From contig NC_134419.1 of NCBI RefSeq assembly GCF_030867145.1, positions 6,475,501 to 6,539,500 on the forward strand: a stretch of 64,000 nt of DNA, in the 5' to 3' direction. The stretch's first letter is position 1; each line of letters starts with the position of its first letter. This document shows positions 16,301 through 30,857 of the stretch, one piece after another. The notes under the pieces are model-generated. The model did no database searches and was not told where the DNA came from. It worked only from the letters and a program-made list of their open reading frames with translations. Made by a program: the position numbers and the translations under genes. This DNA comes from Opisthocomus hoazin. Its lineage: Eukaryota > Chordata > Aves > Opisthocomiformes > Opisthocomidae.

Positions 16301-19300
16301 AAACAAGATACACAAACTGAATGTTAACTTCAGGAACTGGCAACAAGGGTCACCTAAAAGCTGAAAATCCTGGGGGGGGGGGGGGGGGGGGGGGCATATT
16401 ATCAGTTGTAACTGGGTACCAGATAATTTGAAGTCTTAACTAGCACATTACAGCTTTCTTAAAGCTCAACATCTGAAACTTGTTCATGTGTGTAGTGCTG
16501 TGAAAACTGAAATTCCATTAACTCCGTTGGAGGGGACTCTAGCAGTGACACAGAAATCTGTACCAATGTGAAGTGATGGGGAGTGGCTTGTGAAACATCA
16601 TCTTACAAATATTTCTTCTGTTGCTGTAGCCTCACAGCAATCATTAGCTTTCCGTGATTCCCAGATTTACGAAGTCCAACCAATTTGGCAAAAAGTATCT
16701 TTAAACAAGGTTGTTTGTATTAGTGGAAAACATTTAACTCATGACCGGTCAGTTCATCAGCAAATTATGCATCATTTTGGCAATGCTGTAGTTACAGTAT
16801 TTTTAAAAGTTCTATTATTTGAATATTGTTAATTCTCTTTAAAAAAAAAAAGTAAACCCACATCTTAGCTAAATAAAAAGTTAGATCTCTGGTTTCATTT
16901 GCATATAGTGTCAGATGGGTTGCTCTGGTCATTTGGGAAGATACGGAATTTGTTTGCATGGAGAAGGGCCTCAGTTTTACACTGTTTTCGTTGCTTGGGG
17001 GATTGCTGACTCTGTGACTCATGCTTGTCTGAACTTTCCCTATATTTTAATGGAACACTTTATTTCTAAAGGAAATCTAAGTAGATTAAATAGGCCCTCT
17101 CTTTTTTGTTTTTATTTTGCATTAGACATAATTCTTCTAGTTTGTTCCCTTGTCTATAGAGTCAGTTTACCCCATCCTCCATTTTCATACTGCTACAAGC
17201 AGGAAAAGGGATGAGAACTAGAGATGTTTATAAAATGGCAGAAGGAGACCAGGAGAATAAGTAGGTGTAACACTTGGAATTGCCTTAAACTATTTTTTTT
17301 TTCTTCAGGTTTTCAAGTATCTTTGTCCCTTATTTTTTTTACCGTTTTATTGATTTGTTCTGAATGTGGAACACTAAACTATTTTTTTTGTTTTTAGCAA
17401 TACAAGTACTTACGTTTCAGAAGATCTTTGCCTCTCCTCGTTAAACACAGTTGTGTGGAATCGCTATATTTTGTTAGAAACTTCTGTGTCGTGTATTACT
17501 TTTTTGGTAAGGGTTCCCAAAATTCTCTGTCTCTTTTTTGTTTTGTTTTTTTTTAATTCCTGTATTTTGAAAACTTTAATCAGTCAGGCCTGTTATACTA
17601 TTTCAGCCTTCCAGGTAACTTGCTGAAGGCACCTAGATGTGTTTAAACAAATAAAGAGATCTAACACCTCTCTAAAACAGTGAGAAAAGGCACAGGGTTT
17701 GTACAGCAATATTTGTGTGATGACAATTCTTACAGCCTCACAGAAGCTCTTTTAGCATATGAGGAGTGTCTCTTCTCCAGAGATTAACAGCTTCTATAAG
17801 GCTTTATTGTCTAGCTGATAACATTCTAAGACGATGACAGTATTCTAGGGAGAAGGGAGTGGGGAACAATTGTTTTCTAACCCGAAGTTTGTGTTTCATC
17901 ACTGTACCCAAACATAGGCTGCTGTCTCTGCTGATCTCTTCTGTGCAGGAAATCTTGTTGCAGGCAGCTGCAAACTCACTTACATGTAAGAGGAGCTACC
18001 AAATTCTAATCGGCTGGTGTTTTACGAGTGCATATTTTAAAACCTGATGCTTTGGGCCACTGTTTACATACTTGTCCTTATTTGTGGCAACAAGATTATA
18101 AATCTGAAAACACAGTGCCATTAAAAAAAAAAAGTTTAATCTGTAATTTATATTCTATTTTTTCTTTAAGTATTCCCAAATATTTTTTAACATGGGTAAA
18201 CAATCTCTGTGCCTTGGACTGCTCCTTCCTTTGCCTGGCGTTGGAAATACAGTGTCACAGAGCTGAACCTGACATACCAGCAGTGGGCTTGACTTCACTA
18301 TATATAATGTTGCTGTATTTTCACTATTTTGACTTTATTCTCAAGTGCCCTTTATATTATTTGGAGGAAAGTGGGGAGACAAAGGTGGTATGGCTCCCTC
18401 CCAAATGAAACTGAAGTTTGATCTTTAAAACTATAGTAAAAAAAAATCTGTGCTGATGAAGGTGATTGCACTGGACTTTCTAAAAGTCAGAATTTTTTTA
18501 ATGTCATGGTTATAGTTACTGTCCTACATGATGTCAAAATATGCTAGAATTCATTCCACTTTATTTACAATTGGGGATAAAATACAAGTATGGTGGTTCT
18601 GTATCGGTTTCCATTAAGTCTTTAAAAGCACTCTGCTGCTGCCTGAGCTGTAGTAAACGTTAATATTAATTACTATTAACCCTCTTCTGTTGGTGAGGAA
18701 GCACAAATGCTGAGAAGCCAGCAAGAAAAGATAAGGTCTGTGTCTCTCAATGTATAGCTGCTGGCCTGGAGCCTTTTTCATTCTCTTGTTTCTGTTTCTT
18801 AAAAAAAAAAACACAAAAAAACCCAACCGAAAAATCAAAACCAAATAAAAAACCCCCAAAACCCAAAGGTAGATTGTTTCCTGATGCACGTGTGTTACAA
18901 GACCAGTCTCTTGTCTCTACACATGCATTGTACTTAGGTCCTTTTTTTATTTTTTGGCGTATTGTGTCCGTGTTTTGCAGTGTTATATTTGTGTCAGTGT
19001 TCCTTTTTGATCCCCTAGGTTATATCCCGAAGGTGTGGATAAGTACCACAATGGATCTTCGTATAGACAGGTAGGTAGTATGTTGTGCTGAAAGCTTGCA
19101 GGGGAGTATTGCTGACAGCTCCTCTCGCTGAAGAAGTCCACCTTAGCCGCTGGCTCTTTGTGTGTAGCAGGACTCGGTTCCTTGCGTCGCTGCACAGAAG
19201 GTGGGGAGCATTGGGTACCTCTGAGACAGATCCAAAAGTAGCCAACATCCCCTTACAGGAGCCGTCCTGTAGATAGTCATTAAGAAATCCTCTCTGTTTG

Positions 19301-22300
19301 CTTTATCTCTGTAAGTGTCTAAAGTATTAGGGTAATCTCTCCAGGTTGCGTATATGTGTTTTATCTCCTTTTCTGTGTTTTGGAGGGTGGGGGCATATCT
19401 TTATTTTGATTTGGCTGCCATTTATTTTAAAATAGAGAAGCTGGAGTATTAAAACCTTAATTGACTAAAACTGTAATCATTGTTATTTATTTCATATTTC
19501 TTTTATTTTCCTTAATTTCATTAATTTTTCATAACTTCATCACAGTTACTGAAAAATTAAAGAACTGGAATCTCAAATATCTTTGAGAAACTGTTTTTGC
19601 AAAAAAACCCCACATCTTTATTCTTGCAATTGTTGCTACTGTAACAGCTTACTATAGAACTTTTCCATAATAAAAATACTTAGATCTTCTTGGTTTTTTT
19701 ATCTGCAGTAAATTGCATCCCCTTGACTCTCTGACTGGCTTATTGGATCTCTCCTTGTTTTACCACGCCTGGTTATGTGGCGTATTTCTTCTGATTACCT
19801 GGTACATTGCATGGTTACTCTTCAAAATCTATGCTACAGAGGTTAGTACTTAGTGACAGTGCCAAAGGTGTAACATCAGTGTTTCACAGAGAATACTTTC
19901 TTTTCAAAAGAAGTTTTACTAGGAAATAACTAATTGTAAATTTTTGAATTTTCCAAACATGCCCTACAGATAGTATCTGATAACTGAACAGTCAGGGCAT
20001 TAACCGACTTTCCCTTTTGCTCCTTGGAGCAAGGCAAGCCGGTGCTGCTTACAAAATTAATGCTTTGTTATTGCCACCTCCTTCTCTTACTCCCCTACTT
20101 CTGTTTCCATGTCCCCATTCTCCTGTACATGTTTGATGCTAAATCCATGCAGGTGCTTTTGGGGCCGCCCTAACAAAGAACCGCTTTGTGCTTTCATGGG
20201 TTCTGCACAGTGTTCTTTGTCCTCTTTAGGTGTGAAGACAGATAAGCCAGCGCAGGGCCCGTATGTGACTGGCAGTGTCCTAGCTTGGTCTCTTGCATGT
20301 GGTTCCATGCGATGATTTTGTAATTGAGTGTGAGACTAGCTGAAGACTTGTGACAAACAGCTACAGGTTACGTAGGAAGATAATATCCAGCAACTGCACA
20401 GCTCTCAATCGAATTTTACAATAGAAAAGAGAACAAAATGCTATCAATTTGCTGTGAGCTAAACTCTAGAAATCTCAAATTTAAGCAAGCCATCAAGTAC
20501 ACAGTTCTTCGCCACAGAGACATGTTCATCTAACTTGGGCTGCAGTATTAAAGTAGACTTCAAGCAGTCTTGGGAATTAAGACGCTTTTGCTTTTTCATT
20601 CAATCATAAAATTACAGATTAATATGGCTAAAAAAAGACTGTTTAAATATATAATGAATCATATTGGACTAAATGTGAGACCATGATTGAAGAGAGAAGG
20701 AAAAAAAAAGTCTTGCCAACAAAGAATTGGAGAAGACTTGATCGTTAACTAATCCAGATATTTCTTTGTAAAAATCCAGAGGAAAAAAAATTGTTCATCT
20801 AACTTGATTTTTGTTGTTTTTTTTAAAAAAAACATTACTAGACTGCAGATTAGTAAGAAAAAAAAAGTGAAGTTTAAATCCTGGACCAAGGTATTGGTGT
20901 GAAACACTCTTACGGGATGAAAGGCATACAGTGCTTGTTGGAGTGTTAGCTTTAATTAAGAAGGTCTAGTTGTTGTGAGTGCATGGAGAAAAGATTAACA
21001 ATGAGTCAAGCATAACTGATGTAATGTGTCAGAATCTATAAAAGGCTCCCAACAACTGCTCTGAGGTGTGAACAACCTTTTTCAAAGGACAGTAGTTGAA
21101 GTCCCAGTGAGCACTGTGTATCAGTGTCTGTAATTATTGTATTGCTCATAAAACTGGAAGGCAAAAGAAGCATCCAGTTGTGAAGGTACAAAATGGACCT
21201 TGCCCTTTTGACTGTTGAACAAAAGATTTGTTTACCCACATGATTTGTTTTTTATGAGCAAAAATAGATACTTGCATAGTGTTAACTGAAAAGTCAGGAA
21301 AGAACTTGTAAACTTAGTCTGAATGAAGTCACTTTATTAATGCTTTGAAAGCAATTGCTACCTGAAATTTCAGTTTTGCAGCTGGAAACAGGAGAATAAA
21401 ACTGTGATACGTGAAATGAGTGCAGTAACACAAAACTGACAGACATTACGGTTTAGATTTCAGTCTTGTTTCTGAATGTGGTGTCACTATTTTTTCCCCT
21501 GGATATATGGTTAGAGGGATTTCTTGTTGTAATGTTATGATGCCCCTAGCTACACATTATATGGGTACATGGAAGGTGTTTGAAGATAAAGGTATCTGCA
21601 TTTTCTGAGATTTCTCAATTTTAAACATATGGAGTAAAGTCTTTTTGTTTCTGTCTTGGAAGTTTCAGGCTAGTTTACTAAGTTGAAGCAGTGGGGTATG
21701 TGCCTTTGTAGTTCATCGTTCGTCTGACAAGTAACAGCTCGACTGTGGTCTTTCACAAAGTTTTCTTGTGTTTTCCTCTGTATAACAACTTCTGATGTTT
21801 GTATTTAGATGCATCATTTTCCTGTCCAGCCAACTTTTGCTGAGGAGACAGACCAGTGCCTGCCTAAAATCTTAAACAGCAACCCTCCCCTTATTATAAA
21901 GGTAACTGAATTCCCACCATCTCCCCAGCTAGGTGTGTGCTGAGGAGGTGTTTCTCAAAGCAGATAAAGCTACCAGTTAGTTAAACCGAGGTGCTTGTTC
22001 TTTGACAAGCTGCCAGGGAACACTCAAGCAGGAAGTTATGCTTAATGGTGAAAATTTGTTCAGTGGTGACATCTGCTGGTGCTCACCACACTGCTGCTTT
22101 AAGCTGAAGGCAGACTTGGAGGTGAGATCTGTTTGTCTGCAGCGTAAGTGTGTTAGTGTGTACTGATGCAAAACCAACAGGTTAGTGACATTCAGTTTTT
22201 TTTTTAACTCTTTCAGCTTTGGGTCTGGTCAGATAAGCAGGTGTTTTGTCAAATCTTCGTACAATCTTAACACTTTGCCTCTGCTGCTTATGTTTGAGTT

Positions 22301-25300
22301 CTTACGTGTGTGTTCTCTCTTGAAATTAAGAAATTATTGCCATATTTATATTAGAAGTTGGAATTCTTTATTTAAAAAGACAATACTAAAAAGCTCCTTA
22401 AAACCTGTGAGTAAAGAAGAGTAATTTTGTTCTGGCTATGGTAATCATTAATGGGATTTACTGATTATAATATTTAGCAATTGGAGACCGTTATAAGAAG
22501 TATTGTGTAAATAAAGAATATTCTCCTGCACGTGCAAAATCCACGTTTACTGATTTTGCAGATCTTTCATAAGACTGGAGATGTCGTAGGCTGCAATCCA
22601 TTTGAATCCATTTTTTAAGCTTTGCTGCGTTATGAAAGGGTGGGTGGGGAAGAGTCGAGCACAGCACAGTTAAAGGTGGAGGAAGTCTAATTTATAATCT
22701 CAGCCATTACTGAAGTGTCTAATTTATAATTGGGTCTTGCATAGTGTTAGAAATCTGGTTATTTTTGGTTTGCCATATTAACTACTTAATCACATGAAAA
22801 AGCAGTATTAGGTCTGGTACCGTATGGCACACTGTGTCATTGAGCTCTGGGGTGCAAAAACAGTTCTTCCCTTAGACTTTTTTTGCTTCTTGGCTCTTTG
22901 TCTGAGCTGTTAGCTGTTAAGATAAAAAAAAAAATTGTTAGATCTTCTTGAACTCAAAGAAATGACGTACCATTAAAGTTCTCTGAAGCTCTTACTAACT
23001 CATCCAGAGTGGTTCTAGGGATGTGTGCAGTCATTTGCCTCCCTTCTTCTGTTACACGCCTGGCTTTAGTCTGTGTGAGCTCTTTCTTTGTTAGGGATTG
23101 CTTTTGTATGGATAACCGTATTTTAAGGAAATACATTGGACTTTGCATGCACTGAAACATTTTTCCTTTCTTTGTAGTTTTTGGCCTTACAAGACTTGAT
23201 GTTACTTTCCCAGTATTCTCCTGTTCGACGACAGGAAGTCTTTAGCCTTAGTCAGCCAGGTAATTATAAAAATTATTTCATATTCATTCTTTTTCTTTTT
23301 TTAAAAGTGTTAGTCAAATGCTTTTAGAAGTTATTTAATGCTGTAAGGCACGCTACATAAGCCAGGAGGCCTCATCCCTATGATGCCTTTTCCAAAAGGA
23401 CACTTAATTATCTATATTCATGTTGTTTCATCTACTAAGCTCAACACTGGTGCCTGTTGTTTGATTTCAATGACAGCCGTGAGGAAGCAGAGGTCGTAGG
23501 ATACTGAAAGCAGGGCCCTCTTGACACCACCAGTCAAATAGTCCAAAGCGAATAATCTAACAGATGTGTACGAAAGCCTAATTTTCAGATGTGAATGAGG
23601 TGAAATCAAGCATAAATGGTGAGTCACCACTAGAGCTGTGAAAGCAAACAATGGCTATAATTTCAATTAGTGTTCAAGCCTCTTGCTGTATGTAAAGATA
23701 GGGCAGAGAAGGTCAATTAAAACTGCTTAGAGGCCTTCAGGAACTTCTTGTTACACCTCATCAGGAATTCTAGTGTTTGTACTACTTCAAAACTGTTTAC
23801 TGTCACCGTTGATATTACTTTGTTCATTTTAGTTGTTCAGTGATTTCAGATCTGATGAGCCAAGCTGCCTGTTTTTCCTGCTTGCGTAGTGGGTTTCACT
23901 AAAGTCTGTTGATGGAAGGGTAGAGTCTGTCTTCATCTTCCTCTCAGTACAAATAAACCATCGCGGTGAAAACGCGCTGTGTCTTTTTAACAGTGGAGTG
24001 GTACTATAATCTTTGAAGCTTATGCTGAGAGCACGTGGGCGCTGTCAGAGTAGATACAAAGATGAGCATCTGGGTTAAACGTACCTACTGCGTTTCCTTT
24101 TTGTTCACACGCTGCTAGGTGGGCACCCGCACAACTGGACTGCGATATCGAGGGAATGTTTGAGTCTGCTGAGTGACCTGACCCAGAGGCTGATCACACA
24201 GCAGGAAGCTGCGGCAGCAAATGGGAGAGCAAAGCAGCCAGCAGGAGAGCTGAAAGTATCTCCACAGACTCCAGGTACGTGAGGAAACACTCAGAACAGT
24301 TTGTGAAGCGTAGCAGTACCAATAGATCGCCTAGGTACATTAGTCTCAATGAAGTTGTGTGGGGGAAAATGAGTCACAGGGTTTTCTGCAAATAAATGCA
24401 AACAAAAAAATTGCCTCCCCCGACTTCACTTCAGGTATTCTTGTTGAAATAATCCCAAAATAACTAGAAAATTTGGAAGGATCATGTTGACTCAGTTTGT
24501 TTACTTTGCATGATGGTATGTTCAATACAGTATCTTTTCAACACTTGCATGAATTGAGAAGGTCTGAGTATTACAATTTTAGTAAGTGGTTGAACCTAGT
24601 GTAGGGAGAACTTAAGTCTTGCCAGGAGATGCTTTGTAATTTGCATAGCTGCTCTTGTGATTAGTTTAAGATGGTAAAATTAATTTTTAGTTTTGTTGTT
24701 GTGGGGACTTAGAATATTCTGTTTGTGATATACTAGTATCACTGTAGAATTAGAAAAACCAGTCTGACTCTGGCACTATGTGCAGCCTGCAAGCGTTACA
24801 CGTGTTTTACATGCCAGACTTGGGCATCATTCCTGGCAGCAGAGCTGTGCTAGCGCAAGGGGTGCCAGGCAATTGAATCCCTTAGCAGTCAGTGCCCGGA
24901 TCCAAGTGCCCTGGCACCAGCAGGGCACAGTTGGTATGGCAGAGGTGGATTTCTTCTAGTGCTGCTGTTCCTTGGATTTTGTGACTGACATGTCTTTTCC
25001 TACACACCAAGCAGAATCAGAAAGAATTGCCATTCTTTTATAGGTAGCCTTTTTTTGTAGTACTTATTTCTAAAAGCACACTATAGGTAGTTACATACCA
25101 GAGCATAGTAATCCTAGCTAGCAAAAGGAGAAAAATAAATAAATCCACAGGGATCTTTCTCATCACTTGCAGTTCTTAAACTGATGAACTTTTAAAGCAC
25201 TTCATGCTCATGTGGATATGTACTGCTTTGCAAAACCACGGCGAAAACAATGCCCTTTAATAAAAGCTTTAATGATAGAGAGGTTGTTGACATAGCAATC

Positions 25301-26991
25301 AAATAACAAAACTCATCTCTTATTTCCCATGTGCCAGCCTGCTTGTCTCCATGCAGTGTGTTCTTTGTCATTAGGAGCTGCTGTGACAGACGACATGTCT
25401 TTCCAGTTACAGAGGTCTAATATTGTTCCCAGAGCCTCCATGTCTTCACTGGTTAAATCGTCTCTAATGCCTTCAAAGACATCGCCTGGGTCTGATGTTG
25501 GTTCGCCTTTCAGCTCACCTGCTCTAAATTGCAAGATGGGAATTCCGGATGTAAGCTCTCCTTGGCATGGACCAGTCCAAAGTCCTCATGTTATGAGAAG
25601 GGGACTAAAGCTGTGGACATCAGGTTCAGGTAGAGATTTTTCCACAGCGCTGTTTTAGCCTTCTAGTTGTAAGTGTAGTAGGCATGTCGATGGAGATCTG
25701 TCTTGAGGATTAAAGTGGCAGCAACCAGTGTTTCTGAAGATACTGTATTTCTCTTGTAGATCTGCAAATGAATGGTTCCCACCACGAATCCTTCCCAGTG
25801 CTCTCTGCTGCAAGAGTTGGCAGTGAGGCAGTGCAGCCAAGCTTTATTTACACATGGCTTCAGAACAAGCAAGAACAGGTAGAGTATAAGTTGCAGTACA
25901 GATAGGTTACAGCCAATGCAGTTCAGGTGTTCTCTCTTCTGGAAGAACTTTACATTTTTCTAAATGATTACGTCCTTCTCCAATTAGGCTACATAACAAA
26001 AATCTTCCCCCCCCCAATCCGTTTGTACTCTGAGGAGATGGTAGGGTTGAGTACAGCCAACTGTGCGTACCTTAGACAAATACAGATTATATTTTTAATC
26101 TTTTGTTTCTTTTCAGATAAAAAACTTCTTGTCAAAACGAGTGCTGATAATGTATTTCTTCAGCAAGGTAACTGTGATCCTATGTGTTGTGACTGAGCAG
26201 CATGGGCTAGAAATGCATGAGCGTATGGATTCTGCTTGTGGCACTGTGTACCTTTTGCAGATAGTAACAGTTCTAAAACCTTTCTTTTACTCTAAGGTTT
26301 TCTGTAAGTACAACTTTGTACTTACTGTGAGTTTCATAGCAGGATTATCCAATACCTGCATAAAAAGAATAAGAATATTTACTTAAACTCATTGGTTATA
26401 AACTGCATTTTGCATAAAGCATCATGTACTAGTAAAACACAACTGAGAACTTAACTAGAATTGTCTCGGTATACTAATTGTAAGGTGATATGGCTTCTAG
26501 TTAGTTTTAAAATTCACTTAACTGCTTTTTGTTAGGACAGTGTACCAAATACATTCTTTATAGTTTTCCTTTGTGGGAGAAGTGGTAGCTAGAATGTTGG
26601 GTATTTCTCCTTAAGAAATGCTGGTACTAATATTACTACTACTTTTCAGGTGAACTTGAACAGTTACACTAAACTTGCGTAGCGTTTACACAGAAAAAGA
26701 ATTGGGTATTTCTCTTAGCATAATTAAACGATAACTCTGTTAACTTTTTACAGAAGCATCCCCCTTTAATTTAGGTCTTTGTTTTTTGGGGATTTAAAAG
26801 TTTCTTGCAAATAGGGATCATATTTTTATATGCAAATCTTTTTTGTGTATGACATAATGGTTTATACTTACATGTACAGCAGTGTTTTCTGGTCAGTTAT
26901 GGACTGGAGCTGAGACTGAGGCATCAAGAGCATGAAATAGGCACGAGGGAATTGTATTGCCCATTTAGCCCTTGAAAACTAGTTAGCTTTT

Positions 26992-27023
<32 letters not shown>

Positions 27024-30000
27024 TTTTTTCGGGGTGGAAGGGAAGTCCCCACCATAGCTGTAGCTTTGTGCGCAGCTCCTGTCCAAAAGAATTTTAGTTT
27101 CTTCAAATATCAGATTTTTCTGGGTATTCTGAGATCTGTCAGCCTTGCGGGTCTCTTCTGAGGGGAGGGACGTGACCCTATCAAATGTGTAATACCCTAA
27201 GTGAAGCCTGCAATTTTGGTGATACTATTTATACAGTGCACTCAGAATGCTTTGATTTCTTCTCAGCACCCAGAAGCTTCCATCGAAGCTGTCTTCTCCG
27301 ATACCCAAATGCACATCTGGGCTTTGGAGGGTAAGCAGGTTTTCTTCCCCGGTGATCCACTCTGTTGGCTCATGGAACTACAGCAACTGAAAAGATCCGA
27401 TTCCAGGTTCCTGGGATTCTGTGCTTTATAAATGTAACGGAAGAAAAATCTTTGAATCTCTTTTGACAAAATCCCAGCTGCATTTCAGATACCAACATGA
27501 ATAAAGGCCTGATTCACTTGTTAGTTTTGAGATCCCACACGAGATCTTGCTTTACTTTCTGTAGAGGTTTGGTAGAGATTACTAAACTTGATTTCTGTTG
27601 CTTCTCCCCCATGTGAACCCATGTATCACTTTTACATTTTTTCCAGTAACAAATTTGTGATGTCTTTTTTTCAAGAGCTTTTCTGACTAAAGGCTCTGAG
27701 TCTTTCTCCATTAGTCACGGAGAGTGGAGGGAGGGAGGCAGGCACTCAGGTAGTAACTTAACAAATCAATGGGAAAAGATGGTCTGCAGACAATTAAAAG
27801 ACCAATGACAGTATGTGGTGGCACTACGGGATTTTATTTTTTGTTTCAAAGTCATGAGCAAATACAGATATTGATAGAATCTTTTTATTAGATTTGACTG
27901 TGCAAAAGTTGATCTTTTTCCTAGGCTATATGTTTTATGGGCAGATACGCCATGCTGTGTCAGATTTAAGATGACAGGTTGGGACGTGTAGGGTCAGGAG
28001 ATAGGGATCACACACAGAGTTTGCAGGAAAGCAGAAGATACCATTTGTGATTTACCTAAGGACAGGGGGCTGGGCTGCAGTTTTTAAAAATATGATAAAC
28101 AAGTAAACTGAGAAGGGGTTTAAAGCTAAATCAAGGTTTCCTTCAAAGTAGTAGACAGTTCTCATACAAGCTGAACAAAGGAAGCTAAGTGATCTGGAAA
28201 TGTTTGTTTATGGCTAGAAAAATTGTGAAATAGGTCCTGTCGCTTGGTTCATGTCGGGTACAGCTCTGATCAGAGCAGTAGAGAGATGGAGCCAATGCTT
28301 TTTTAAAATTTACTTTATATGTAATCTCTCTTGCATTGCCATGAACCTCAGACTATCGTCAAACCAGTGACTGGTCTAGTCCTGAAGCAAGCCAAAGCTG
28401 AGGTAACTGTCATCTGGCTGCAGTAAGTCCTGGAGAATTCCACCACAGCAGTAGAATCTTCAAGCAAAACCATGATCTTTGTTACTGCTTCAGTAGTTGA
28501 GAATTCGGTAATTATAGCAACCTTTTTTTTTTTTTTTTTAAAGGTCTGTCTCATTTGGTAGCAGCCTCCTTTACTGAAGACCAGTTTGGAGTTGTCCAGA
28601 CTACATTGCCAGCTATCCTGAGTACTTTACTGACTCTTCAGGAGGTAAAAACTGTTCACTCTTCCTTACTGCAAAAGGAGTTTAGGAGGAGGAGTTTGTT
28701 AATTTTATATTTTGACATTGCTGACCGGTGATAATATTCAAGTTGGTACCACTGTAAATGGCTTCTCTTCTGCAGTTAATATAAACAAAACAGCTAGTTG
28801 CCACTGTGTGGATTATGAAACAGCTGAATAAAAACCCTGTTAGGTTTTTAAAATGTAGAAGTAAAAAGCATGTTTTTAATGGAATGTTTAATTAAAAAAA
28901 AGTACTATGTGCTTGGTTAAAAGCCTGATTTCAGGGGTGCAGCAATCACAATACTGTATTTTATGCATAGTTAGGACTTAATTTTTATTTGGCTGTACGC
29001 AATTCCTCATGCAACCTGGAGCATTTGGAAACATTGAAAATCACAGGAGGTAAGATCTGTGTGGTGTTTCTCTACTAACGCTGAGACGTTACTGTCAAAT
29101 TACTGATGTTTGTGTAATGTGTATTTAAAAAAAAAAAATCCAGATTTGTTTCCTAGGCAATGTGTCTCCTATTGACATAACCATTTTACAATGCCTTAAT
29201 GGAGTTTCTTGGAAAGAATTTAGAGGTTATTAAAGTTCTTCAGTGTAAGTCATCTATTCCAAGAACAGGCACCGGGCAGGGGGAGCCAATAGCCTTGTTT
29301 CTGAGATAAACAAGCCACAATACAGGCCAGAGTTGTATTCCTACTGCAGTGTGTGCTGTGCTTAGCATTTAAGACTCATTAGCAGAGAATCTTATTTCGC
29401 AGAACTTGGTTCTGTGTTCACGTTGATGGCCAGGAACGGCAAGCTCAAGCTCAGTCCCCAACACATTTTTGTGTGTCTTAGTGGAATTCCTGAACTGGCA
29501 CTTTCTTTTTGCTTTAGTTGACATAGATGTGTTGCTAGTTACATTATGAAATAATTGAACAAGATGAAACAAGTTTGTTTATGTTTTTCTCCATCAGGTC
29601 ATAGACAGACATTTCAAACTGCCTCATGTTTCTAGCAAGCCCCCCAGGATTTCGGGAAGTCTGGTGGACACATCCTACAAAACGCTACGGTTTGCACTTA
29701 GGGCATCTCTGAAAACAGCGCTATACCGGATAACTGCTGTCTTTGGAGAACACTTAAAGTAAGAACTTTTTCATGGTGGCTTGCTTGCTAAATTTGATTT
29801 TAATTAATATTATTGTAGGACCTGTGAAAAGGGAAGTTTGGGCAAAAATCCCCTCAGGTCATTATTCTAACATGGTATTTTAGGGTTTTTTTGTTTGTGG
29901 AACCCTAAAAAGTTCTTGTTTAGATATATGGTCCTCCTTAGAAACATATTAGTCATAGATTTCTGGGCAATTTTTCTTAGTGACTTTTTGTGAACTCTTT

Positions 30001-30686
30001 AGAAGCAGTCCATGAATACCACTCGTTTAATAAGTCTTAGCTGTTGAAAAGCAAGTAAATCAGCTAGAGACAATTGTCTGTTCTGTAGGGAGAGAATCCG
30101 ATGAAGAGTCCAAATAATCAAATTCCCTTGCTTCTGGGTTGTTTGATGGCTCTTTCTCAGCTACTGTCACAGCAGGCAGACTTCCATAGTTGGCCTCTGA
30201 ATATGTAGGGCTGAAACTTCCTGCAGCATCTGCCCATCTCTCCCTGTGGGGATGAAACCCCGCGCAGTTTGGAAGTGCTCGATACACAGGAGAGAGCGTT
30301 TTAAGAGATTCTTTCTTACCTAAATTATCCTTTCAAGTTAAACAATTGCTTGTGTGTGTGTTTAAAGGTAAGGAAATAGGCTGGGTTTCTCAGGACAAGT
30401 GTGTTTTAGTAGTGGAAGCCGTTGAGGGTAAGAATTGACAGTTTTAAGGGTTAGTATACTTTTTTTTCCTTGGAAGTAGATTTTTCATACAGCTGGGTTT
30501 TCTTAAAATTTAGCTTCAGTGTAATTGTTGATTTCAGTGTACGCTTAATCTTGGCACGAGGCTTTACTTCTGGTGTATTGCATTTAACGTAAAATCTTAT
30601 GTTCTGCATTTGTTGTTTTTAGTGCAGTGCAAGTGTCTACAGAACATAAGAAAAGACTGCAGCAATTCTTGGAATACAAAGAATAA
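13377..30686 (+). CDS. NDC1: NDC1, transmembrane nucleoporin, 18 coding exons
   Basis: This gene encodes a pore-membrane nucleoporin that anchors the nuclear pore complex and supports its assembly (also called TMEM48). The exons are 13377-13418, 13496-13616, 14728-14829, 15166-15340, 15867-16005, 17398-17506, 19019-19070, 19709-19841, 21809-21901, 23178-23259, 24119-24274, 25375-25629, 25760-25878, 26117-26167, 27267-27330, 28544-28644, 29598-29758 and 30623-30686. They total 2019 bases, giving 672 residues (human 674), with every phase consistent. Hydrophobic spans lie near residues 18-42, 62-83, 107-130, 160-180, 212-232 and 262-288, as expected of the six-pass N-terminal half. The soluble C-terminal half has a Ser/Pro-rich linker around residues 385-485 (exons 11-12) and ends [13 protein letters not shown]. 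The start codon follows the sequence GCGGCC and gives [14 protein letters not shown]. Intron 1 is only 77 bp. The gene lies downstream of YIPF1 in the same direction but has its own promoter. Confidence 0.95.
13419..13495 (+). other. NDC1: NDC1 intron 1, 77 bp, with a C18 tract
   Basis: The intron runs from GTGAGC to CCCGCAG and contains 18 consecutive C residues at 13450-13467 as part of its pyrimidine tract. It is near the lower size limit for vertebrate introns. Splicing restores an open frame through exon 2, whose sequence matches the first NDC1 membrane span. Confidence 0.85.
14181..14264 (+). mobile_element. CR1 3'-tail fragment in NDC1 intron 2
   Basis: This 84-base CR1 3' end reads GCTGTAGGTGACCCTGC, then the GGTCCCTTCCAACCCC phrase and ATTCTGTGATT. 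It is severely 5' truncated. Confidence 0.88.
15630..15674 (+). mobile_element. CR1 terminal fragment in NDC1 intron 4
   Basis: About 45 bases match the CR1 3' terminus: GAGGTCCCTTCCGACCCC followed by CTGTGATTCTGTGTGATTC. It is one of the smallest recognisable CR1 tails. Confidence 0.75.
16372..16394. repeat. G23 homopolymer in NDC1 intron 5
   Basis: There are 23 consecutive G residues on the plus strand, within the transcribed intron. It is likely to be length-variable and may fold as a G-quadruplex. Confidence 0.9.
18801..18869. repeat. A/C-rich low-complexity tract in NDC1 intron 6
   Basis: About 70 bases consist almost only of A and C, beginning with a run of 11 A. It lies about 150 bases before exon 7. 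Confidence 0.75.
19842..21808 (+). other. NDC1: NDC1 intron 8, nearly 2 kb, no recognisable content
   Basis: This is one of the longest NDC1 introns. It is AT-rich with scattered A and T runs. I recognise no repeat family, exon or RNA gene in it. Confidence 0.55.
26985..27029. repeat. T-rich tract in NDC1 intron 14
   Basis: About 45 bases are nearly pure T, interrupted by single C residues, 240 bases upstream of exon 15. It may be the reversed A tail of an old insertion or simple sequence. Confidence 0.8.
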
Positions 30687-30857
30687 ATAACAGATTTTGA
30701 TGCAGCTACGTTATTTTTCTTTCCCCAACACTCTTGGTGAGAAGAAGGTGGGACTTTTTATCTTGGCTTTTTGGAAAAGCATGTGGAAGTACAAGTTACA
30801 GAACAAAATTCTTAAAACTGTAGAAGAGCTCTTCCAGGTTTGGATTATCTTTTATAT

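Noticed and set aside
30060-30287. 75-codon minus frame in NDC1 intron 17 with acidic, Ser-rich composition
   Set aside because: It is short, has no splice signals in a matching arrangement and no recognised family; chance is sufficient.
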